Shown here in pieces: positions 22,740-27,374 of a DNA stretch of 27,374 bases. Location: contig NZ_CALTUX010000027.1 of assembly GCF_943912825.1 (NCBI RefSeq), positions 1-27,374 on the forward strand. Reading direction: 5' to 3'. A program made the position numbers and the translations under genes. How positions within the stretch are numbered: position 1 is the first letter of the stretch; each line of letters starts with the position of its first letter. Origin of the DNA: an uncultured Anaerococcus sp. GTDB taxonomy: Bacteria; Bacillota; Clostridia; Tissierellales; Peptoniphilaceae. The notes beneath the pieces were generated by a model. It saw only the letters and a program-made list of their open reading frames with translations. It did no database searches and was not told the origin of the DNA.

Positions 22740-23228
22740 ATGGATAAATTTACACACTTAGATGAAAATGGAAGGGCAAGGATGGTAGATGTTTCTAATA
22801 AAGAATCCACCGATAGAGTCGCCCTTGCTACAGGTAAGGTTTTTTTGAATGATAAAACCTATACCATGGTCAAAAATCAAGAAATTCAAAAGGGAGATGT
22901 TCTAACAGTTGCTAAGGTTGCAGGAATAATGGCAGCTAAGAATACTTCAAATTTAATTCCTATGTGTCATCCTATCAATCTTACATCAATCGATATTGAA
23001 TTTAAGATGGATGATGAGAGAAAAGTCATAGAAATATTTGCAAGGGCTATGTTAAATGCAAAGACTGGGGTAGAGATGGAAGCTCTCACAGCGGTAAGCG
23101 TGACTGCTCTAACAATTTATGATATGTGCAAGGCCGTTCAAAAAGATATAGAAATTGGCGAGATAAAGCTACTTAGAAAGACAGGTGGCAAGAGTGGAGA
23201 CTATAAAAATGAAAGTTATATCGGTTAA
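22740..23228 (+). CDS. moaC: MoaC, cyclic pyranopterin monophosphate synthase
   Basis: 162 residues, family size. Motifs: THLDENGRARMVDVSNKEST at the N-terminus, GDVLTVAKVAGIMAAKNTSN then LIPMCHPINLT (about 78-88, catalytic region), AKTGVEMEALTAVSVTALTI and YDMCKAVQKD, with KSGDY near the end. It completes the rearrangement started by MoaA. The ATG follows the moaA stop with no gap and moaA's last codons supply a GGAGG (22732-22736). Its last 20 bases overlap the MOSC-domain gene. Confidence 0.96.
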   Translation: MDKFTHLDENGRARMVDVSNKESTDRVALATGKVFLNDKTYTMVKNQEIQKGDVLTVAKVAGIMAAKNTSNLIPMCHPINLTSIDIEFKMDDERKVIEIFARAMLNAKTGVEMEALTAVSVTALTIYDMCKAVQKDIEIGEIKLLRKTGGKSGDYKNESYIG

Positions 23229-23640
23229 TATCAGCGAAAAAAAAGGGACGATTAAGACTCCAGTTCCAAGTATAGCCCTTAAGAAAAACCACGGAATAAT
23301 CGGTGATGCCCACGCTGGAAACTGGCATAGGCAGGTATCGCTCCTAGCAATCGAGTCTTTAAATAAAATGAAAGAGAAAATTCCCAGCCTAAAACCAGGA
23401 GATTTTGCTGAAAATATAATGACTGAGGGCATAAGTCTCCATATTCTTCCTATCGGGACAATTCTTGAGATAGGCGAATGCCAGCTTGAAGTTACGCAAA
23501 TTGGCAAAGAGTGCCACAAGGGTTGCGAGATTAGAAACCTTACTGGCGAGTGTATTATGCCGACAGAGGGGATTTTTGCTATAGTCAAAAAAGAAGGGGA
23601 AATCTTTCCAGAAGATAAAATAAGGATAAAGAATGATTAA
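23209..23640 (+). CDS. MOSC-domain protein, molybdenum-cofactor associated
   Basis: The ATG at 23209 (MKVISVNISEKKGTIKTPVP) is preferred to the one at 23185, because GTGGAGA at 23194-23200 precedes it and the domain starts there. 143 residues. MOSC features: GIIGDAHAGNWHRQVSLLAI (about 29-48), KPGDFAENIMTEGI (about 63-76), LEVTQIGKECHKGCEI (about 94-109), where Cys in HKGC corresponds to the family's conserved Cys. Stand-alone MOSC proteins are thought to carry sulfur to or process molybdenum cofactors; here the gene sits among cofactor genes, so a role in finishing the cofactor of a molybdenum hydroxylase is plausible. Confidence 0.88.
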   Translation: MKVISVNISEKKGTIKTPVPSIALKKNHGIIGDAHAGNWHRQVSLLAIESLNKMKEKIPSLKPGDFAENIMTEGISLHILPIGTILEIGECQLEVTQIGKECHKGCEIRNLTGECIMPTEGIFAIVKKEGEIFPEDKIRIKND

Positions 23641-24607
23641 AAAGATTAGAGTTGAAGATGCAATTGGCTTGCCTCTTCTTCACGACCTTACAGCCATCAT
23701 GGAAGATGGTTTTAAGGGAGTGAAATTTAAGAGGGGCCATGTTGTAAAAGAAGCTGATATAGAAGAGCTTAAAAATATCGGCAAGGACCACATTTATGTA
23801 GGCGAATTGGAAGAAGACCAAGTCCATGAAGAAGATGCTATAAGTGAGATTGGTCCACTTCTTGCTGGCCCTAATATCGAAATGTCAGAAGTTAGTGAGG
23901 GGAAAATCAACCTTTCAAGCAAGAAGGAAGGACTTTTTTTAATTAATAGAAAGCTTTTAAGAGCTATAAATGAAATTGGCGATTACACAATCACCTGCAA
24001 AAATTCCTATATAAGGGTGGAGCCTGGCGATAAGCTTGTAGGTGCTAGAATTGTACCACTTTGGACAGATAAATGGCAGGTAGAAAAGGCCAAGGAAATC
24101 TTAAATGCTGGTCCAGTTTTCGAGGTCAAGAAATATAAAAAATTGAAAGTGGGATGCATCATAACAGGTGATGAAGTCTATTATGGTAGGATAAAAGACG
24201 CCTTTAGGCCTGTATTAGAAGAAAAACTAAGCCACTTTGATGCCCAAATCTTGGGCTTTGAATTTCTACCTGACGATGAAGAGAGACTTGTTGAAACTTA
24301 TAAGAAATTTAAAGAAGCTGGTGCAGATCTTGTAATCTTTACAGGTGGAATGAGTGTAGATCCTGATGATATAACACCAAGAGCTATTAGAAAAACAGGA
24401 GCAAAGGTCATCGTGCAAGGAATCCCTATGCAACCAGGCAATATGCTTATGGTTGCAAGAGATGATAAAACTTACCTAATGGGAGTGCCAGGAGCAAGCA
24501 TCCATTCAAAGATAACAAGCTTCGATTTCTTCCTTCCTAGGATATTTGCAGGACTTGACCTTAAAAAAGAAGACTTCCTAGAAATGGCTGAAGGAGGGCT
24601 CTTGTGA
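23633..24607 (+). CDS. MoeA-like molybdopterin-binding protein, short clostridial type
   Basis: 324 residues, shorter than MoeA (about 400). The N-terminal half (IRVEDAIGLPLLHDLTAIME; KFKRGHVVKEADIEELKNIG; HIYVGELE) resembles MoeA domain 1-2 starts. From about 180 a MoCF-binding domain runs: CIITGDEVYYGRI, VIFTGGMSVDPDDITPRAIR (Asp-rich, aligned with GG.SVG..D of MoeA), and LMGVPGASIHSK, where MoeA has LPGNP. Such short proteins occur beside molybdenum-hydroxylase genes in clostridia and may insert metal in place of canonical MoeA. It overlaps the MOSC gene by 8 bases and mogA by GTGA. Confidence 0.85.
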   Translation: MIKKIRVEDAIGLPLLHDLTAIMEDGFKGVKFKRGHVVKEADIEELKNIGKDHIYVGELEEDQVHEEDAISEIGPLLAGPNIEMSEVSEGKINLSSKKEGLFLINRKLLRAINEIGDYTITCKNSYIRVEPGDKLVGARIVPLWTDKWQVEKAKEILNAGPVFEVKKYKKLKVGCIITGDEVYYGRIKDAFRPVLEEKLSHFDAQILGFEFLPDDEERLVETYKKFKEAGADLVIFTGGMSVDPDDITPRAIRKTGAKVIVQGIPMQPGNMLMVARDDKTYLMGVPGASIHSKITSFDFFLPRIFAGLDLKKEDFLEMAEGGLL

Positions 24608-25083
24608 TTTTTACAGCAGGCGTTATTACAATTTCTGATAGGGCATCAGCTGGAATTTATGAAGATAAGAGCGGGAAGGTCTTAGTTGAATTATTAAAAG
24701 ATTTTGGCTTTGAAGTTAAAAAATACGAGATAATTGCTGATGACTTTGATCAGATTAAGGAAAAACTAATAGAATATTCTGACGAAAATATGTCTTTGAT
24801 TTTAACAAGTGGGGGAACTGGCTTTGCCCAAAGGGACATCACCCCAGAAGCAAGTCTAGCCGTCTTTGATAAAAGATGTCCTGGCATAAGCGAGGCTATT
24901 AGAAGCCAGTCAGCAAAAATAACACCTATGGCCTACCTTTCAAGGGCTGAGGCGGGCATAAGAAATAAAAGCCTAATAATAAACTTCCCAGGAAGCCCTA
25001 AGGCTTGTAGGGAAAATTTTGAAATAATAAAAAGCTTTTTAATTCATGGGCTTGAGACTATAGCAGGAATAGATAGGCATTAA
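24604..25083 (+). CDS. mogA: MogA/MoaB-type molybdopterin adenylyltransferase
   Basis: Starts with GTG at 24604, overlapping the previous TGA as GTGA, with GAAGGAGGG at 24591-24599 before it. 159 residues. Family motifs: VITISDRASAGIYEDKSGK (about 7-25), LTSGGTGFAQRDITPEA (about 62-78, the GGTG and catalytic Asp loop), and NFPGSPKACRENFE near the C-terminus. It adenylates molybdopterin before metal insertion. Last gene of the molybdenum run; a strong terminator follows 5 bases after the stop. MoaD, MoaE and MobA are not in the window. Confidence 0.93.
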   Translation: MIFTAGVITISDRASAGIYEDKSGKVLVELLKDFGFEVKKYEIIADDFDQIKEKLIEYSDENMSLILTSGGTGFAQRDITPEASLAVFDKRCPGISEAIRSQSAKITPMAYLSRAEAGIRNKSLIINFPGSPKACRENFEIIKSFLIHGLETIAGIDRH

Positions 25084-25088
25084 AAGAG

Positions 25089-25126
25089 AACCTCTCATCA
25101 TCACAAATTTTGATGAGAGGTTTTTA
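25089..25126. terminator. Terminator between convergent mogA and the GntR-type gene
   Basis: AACCTCTCATCA (25089-25100) pairs perfectly with TGATGAGAGGTT (25111-25122), 12 bp with a 10-base loop, and TTTTTA follows on the + strand. It ends the molybdenum operon. On the - strand the tail is TTCTCTTTTA, so weaker termination there is possible. Confidence 0.88.
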
Positions 25127-25133
25127 TATGTTG

Positions 25134-25826
25134 TTAATTCTCGACATTTAATAACTTACTAATTTTTTCTATAGATTTATCTGAAATAGTCGTAGACCAA
25201 TTTTCCTTAAGGGCAGCGAGTGATTTTTCTAAATCTCTTTTTCTTAATTGTTCTATTAATATAACATGCTCATCATAAGTTGAAGGTGGCTTCTGAAAAT
25301 CTTTTACCCTATAAAAGGCAATCTCAAATCTTTTAATACGCTTCTTTAGCCTATCAATAATAGGTTTTATTTCCTTGTTTGTAGATAAGGATATAAGCAA
25401 ATCATGAAAATCATCATCTAGCTCAATTACAGCCATAATATTTTCCTTCATGTGTTGAATCTTTATTTCTTCATTAATACCTTCTAGCTTATCAATAAAT
25501 TCATCATCTATTTTAGAGAAATTATTCCTAAGAGCAAAGCTTTCCAGTTCATAGACTAGGTGGTAGATATCCTTAAGCCTTTCAACCTTGATAGGGGCGA
25601 CCATGGTCCATTGGTTGGCCTTACTTATTACTAGGTCCTCATTTTCAAGTCTTAAAATAGCTTCTCTAATAGGAGTCCTAGAGATCCCTAATTCTTCAGA
25701 GAGATCTGCTATTTTAAGCTGGGTATATGGCTTAAGATTTCCATTGATTATTTGATCATGAAGTATATTATAGGCTTGGTCTTTTACGAAAGTTCTTTTG
25801 ATTTTACTGGTTTTATTATTAGTCAT
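25134..25826 (-). CDS. GntR-family (FadR/FCD-type) transcriptional regulator
   Basis: The start is the ATG at 25826 (MTNNKTSKIKRTFVKDQAYN), preceded by AGGAAAGGAAT; the ATG 30 bases upstream lacks a ribosome site. 230 residues. The winged-helix domain (about 15-80) has IADLSEELGISRTPIREAIL and LENEDLVISK, the GntR recognition helix. The C-terminal FCD domain (about 85-215) has DDDFHDLLI and YDEHVILIEQLRKRDLEKSL, which would supply the Asp and two His ligands. The usual third His near the end is replaced (ALKENWSTTI), so metal binding may be lost. Divergent from dpaL across a 162-base gap with a nested palindrome, it is the likely regulator of that catabolic unit and of itself. Ligand unknown. 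Confidence 0.9.
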   Translation of the reverse strand: MTNNKTSKIKRTFVKDQAYNILHDQIINGNLKPYTQLKIADLSEELGISRTPIREAILRLENEDLVISKANQWTMVAPIKVERLKDIYHLVYELESFALRNNFSKIDDEFIDKLEGINEEIKIQHMKENIMAVIELDDDFHDLLISLSTNKEIKPIIDRLKKRIKRFEIAFYRVKDFQKPPSTYDEHVILIEQLRKRDLEKSLAALKENWSTTISDKSIEKISKLLNVEN

Positions 25827-25881
25827 TTTAATTCCTTTCCTAATTAATTTTACCATAAATATGAAAACGTTAATAAATTAT

Positions 25882-25910
25882 TTGACAATATGTAAAATAG
25901 GTTTTATAAT
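25882..25910 (+). promoter_or_regulatory. Consensus promoter of dpaL
   Basis: TTGACA at 25882-25887, exactly 17 bases, TATAAT at 25905-25910. A perfect housekeeping promoter, so expression is probably controlled by repression at the palindrome just downstream. It leaves a leader of about 70 bases. Confidence 0.85.
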
Positions 25911-25938
25911 ATAAGTGATATATCACATACCACTTATA
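25910..25938. promoter_or_regulatory. Nested palindromic operator, probably for the divergent GntR-type regulator
   Basis: Outer arms TATAAGTG (25910-25917) and CACTTATA (25931-25938) enclose an overlapping inner palindrome GTGATATATCAC (25915-25926). It starts at the last base of the -10 box and covers the transcription start, a typical repressor site. FadR-like regulators bind short palindromes of this kind. Binding by the neighbour is inferred. Confidence 0.6.
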
Positions 25939-25988
25939 TTTATTATGGCTTAAGATATGGAATTTGCAAATCCCGACTTAAGGGCTAA

Positions 25989-27269
25989 GTGAAGGATGTA
26001 TCGATAAATAATCGAAAGGATGTAATTTTGGAAGAGAGATATAATATAGTACTAAATGATATTAGTAAAAGAGAAAAGGCTTCCCTAGATTTTATAAATG
26101 AGGAAGTTGTAAACACAGCACAAAAATTTCATGAGAGTTTCCCGGATTATGAGCCAACTCCACTTGTAAGACTAAGTAACCTAGCTAAGCAATTTGGTGT
26201 AAAAGACATATTTGTAAAGGATGAATCTTATAGGTTTGGCCTTAATGCTTTCAAGGTTTTGGGTGGATCATTTGCTATAGGCAAGTACATAGCTGATAAG
26301 TTGGGAGTAGATATTGAAGATTTACCATTTGAGAAAATGATTTCAGATGAAGTTAGGGAAAAACTTGGCGAGATAACTTTCGTAACAGCTACAGATGGTA
26401 ACCACGGAAGAGGAGTAGCATGGACTGCTCACCAGTTAAAACAAAAATGCGTTGTACTCATGCCAGATGGGTCAGCACTTGAAAGACGTGATAACATCAG
26501 AGCCCTAGGCGCAGAATGCGAGATAATGGAAGGCCTAAACTACGATGCCTGCGTTCGTCTTGCAAGCAAAAATGCTGATGAAAAAGGCTGGGTTATGGTT
26601 CAAGATACAGCTTGGGAAGGTTATGAAAAAATTCCGACATGGATAATACAAGGTTATGCGACCCTAGCAAAAGAAGCTAACGACCAATTAAAAGAACTTG
26701 GACTTAAACCAAGTCACGTATTTGCTCAAGCAGGTGTAGGTTCATTTGCAACAGGAGTAACCGGTTACTTCTCATCAGTTTATAAGGGAGAAGAAAAACC
26801 ATTTATTACTGTAGTAGAACCAGAAAAAGCAAACTGTAACTTTATTACAGCTAAGGCTGATGATGGCAAGATTCACAATGTAACTGGCAAGATGGATACA
26901 ATAATGGCAGGTCTTGCTTGTGGTGAACCAGTAACAGTTGGCTGGCCAGTCCTACATTCTTATGCAGACGCGTTTTTATCAGTACCAGATAATTCAGCAG
27001 CAAGAGGAATGAGAATTCTAGGCAATCCTCTAAAAGATGATAAGAAAATAATCTCTGGTGAAAGTGGAGCAGCAACAATGGGTCCTCTTTCAGAAATCCT
27101 ACAAAGAAAAGACTTAGAAGAAATCAAAAAAGATTTAAAACTAGACGAAAATTCAGTAATTCTTTTAATTTCTACAGAAGGAGATACAGATTACGAACAC
27201 TATCTAAGAGTTGTTTGGGATGGCATATATCCAAACGAAGCAGAATACAAATACACAATACAAAGATAA
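25989..27269 (+). CDS. dpaL: Diaminopropionate ammonia-lyase (DpaL/YgeX), PLP enzyme
   Basis: 426 residues from a GTG at 25989 (AAGGG 4 bases upstream). A TTG at 26028, 7 bases after AAAGGA, gives a length closer to E. coli YgeX and is a real alternative. The PLP lysine is in RFGLNAFKVLGGSFAIGKYI (Lys about 89). ATDGNHGRGVAW and VQDTAWEGYEKIPTWIIQGY are family signatures; QAGVGSFATGV binds PLP phosphate and TIMAGLACGEP follows. It splits 2,3-diaminopropionate to pyruvate and ammonia in the cytosol. A ygeW-like gene follows after 25 bases, the same neighbour as in E. coli, so the pair likely belongs to a larger degradative cluster. Confidence 0.95.
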   Translation: MKDVSINNRKDVILEERYNIVLNDISKREKASLDFINEEVVNTAQKFHESFPDYEPTPLVRLSNLAKQFGVKDIFVKDESYRFGLNAFKVLGGSFAIGKYIADKLGVDIEDLPFEKMISDEVREKLGEITFVTATDGNHGRGVAWTAHQLKQKCVVLMPDGSALERRDNIRALGAECEIMEGLNYDACVRLASKNADEKGWVMVQDTAWEGYEKIPTWIIQGYATLAKEANDQLKELGLKPSHVFAQAGVGSFATGVTGYFSSVYKGEEKPFITVVEPEKANCNFITAKADDGKIHNVTGKMDTIMAGLACGEPVTVGWPVLHSYADAFLSVPDNSAARGMRILGNPLKDDKKIISGESGAATMGPLSEILQRKDLEEIKKDLKLDENSVILLISTEGDTDYEHYLRVVWDGIYPNEAEYKYTIQR

Positions 27270-27294
27270 AAATAATAAATATAAGGAGAGAAAA

Positions 27295-27374
27295 ATGACA
27301 CAAGATATCAAAAAATTAATCGACGAACTACAAGAACTAGACCACAAGAACCTATTTGGTGATGACTTCTTCCA
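27295..27374 (+). CDS. ygeW: Start of a YgeW-like (knotted carbamoyltransferase) gene, cut by window end
   Basis: The ATG at 27295 follows TAAGGAGAG (27282-27290). Only 26 codons are visible: MTQDIKKLIDELQELDHKNL then FGDDFF. The KDF/DDFF segment and the position directly after dpaL match the start of YgeW from memory, where FLLTWE follows. YgeW is a carbamoyltransferase-fold protein of unproven substrate in the yge purine/amino-acid catabolic cluster. The 3' part is outside the window, so the call is tentative. Confidence 0.6.
   Translation, partial: MTQDIKKLIDELQELDHKNLFGDDFF

Overview
AT-rich DNA of a Gram-positive anaerobe. Strong GGAGG-type ribosome sites, short intergenic gaps, a lipoprotein-type ModA, a flavodoxin/ferredoxin fusion and a diaminopropionate ammonia-lyase next to the start of a YgeW-like gene fit a Firmicute of the Anaerococcus/Peptoniphilus kind. 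The genus is an inference, not a search result.

Layout. 1-7,964: the 3' end of a repeat-bearing, probably extracellular protein, then mostly small or poorly characterised genes: a polytopic membrane protein, a truncated J-domain-family remnant running into a decayed gene, a four-helix membrane protein, two alpha/beta hydrolases flanking another membrane protein, a tightly overlapping set of unknown small genes, an EFR1-type flavodoxin-ferredoxin protein and a 103-residue hypothetical. 8,028-9,080: a fossil IS1182-family transposase. 9,162-19,125: a complete type I-E CRISPR-Cas locus in the order cas3, cas8e, cse2, cas7e, cas5e, cas6e, cas1, cas2 fused to a DEDDh exonuclease, followed by five good 29-base repeats with 32-base spacers and two decaying terminal repeats. 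19,218-25,083: molybdate uptake (modABC) and molybdenum-cofactor genes (moaA, moaC, a MOSC-domain gene, a MoeA-like gene, mogA) in one run. 25,134-27,374: a GntR/FCD regulator divergent from dpaL, then the first 80 bases of a ygeW-like gene. The molybdenum genes and dpaL/ygeW suggest a molybdenum-hydroxylase (purine/diaminopropionate) catabolic cluster beyond the right edge.

The most interesting signal is in the 176 bases between the cas promoter and cas3. It holds two degenerate, co-oriented copies of the CRISPR repeat hairpin. The first keeps the exact 8-base crRNA 5' handle GTGATCCT. The second keeps the 5-bp stem through a compensatory base change. Between them is a 20-base spacer-like segment that matches the cas promoter: 13 bases on the + strand just downstream of the start site, and 16 of 20 bases on the - strand across the -10 box. 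This has the architecture of a Cas-regulating guide RNA (CreR-like) with which Cascade could repress its own operon. A downstream 13-base stretch is complementary to the handle plus seed of that guide, and the second hairpin is followed by a T-run like an attenuator. The structural elements are read directly from sequence; the regulatory function is inference.
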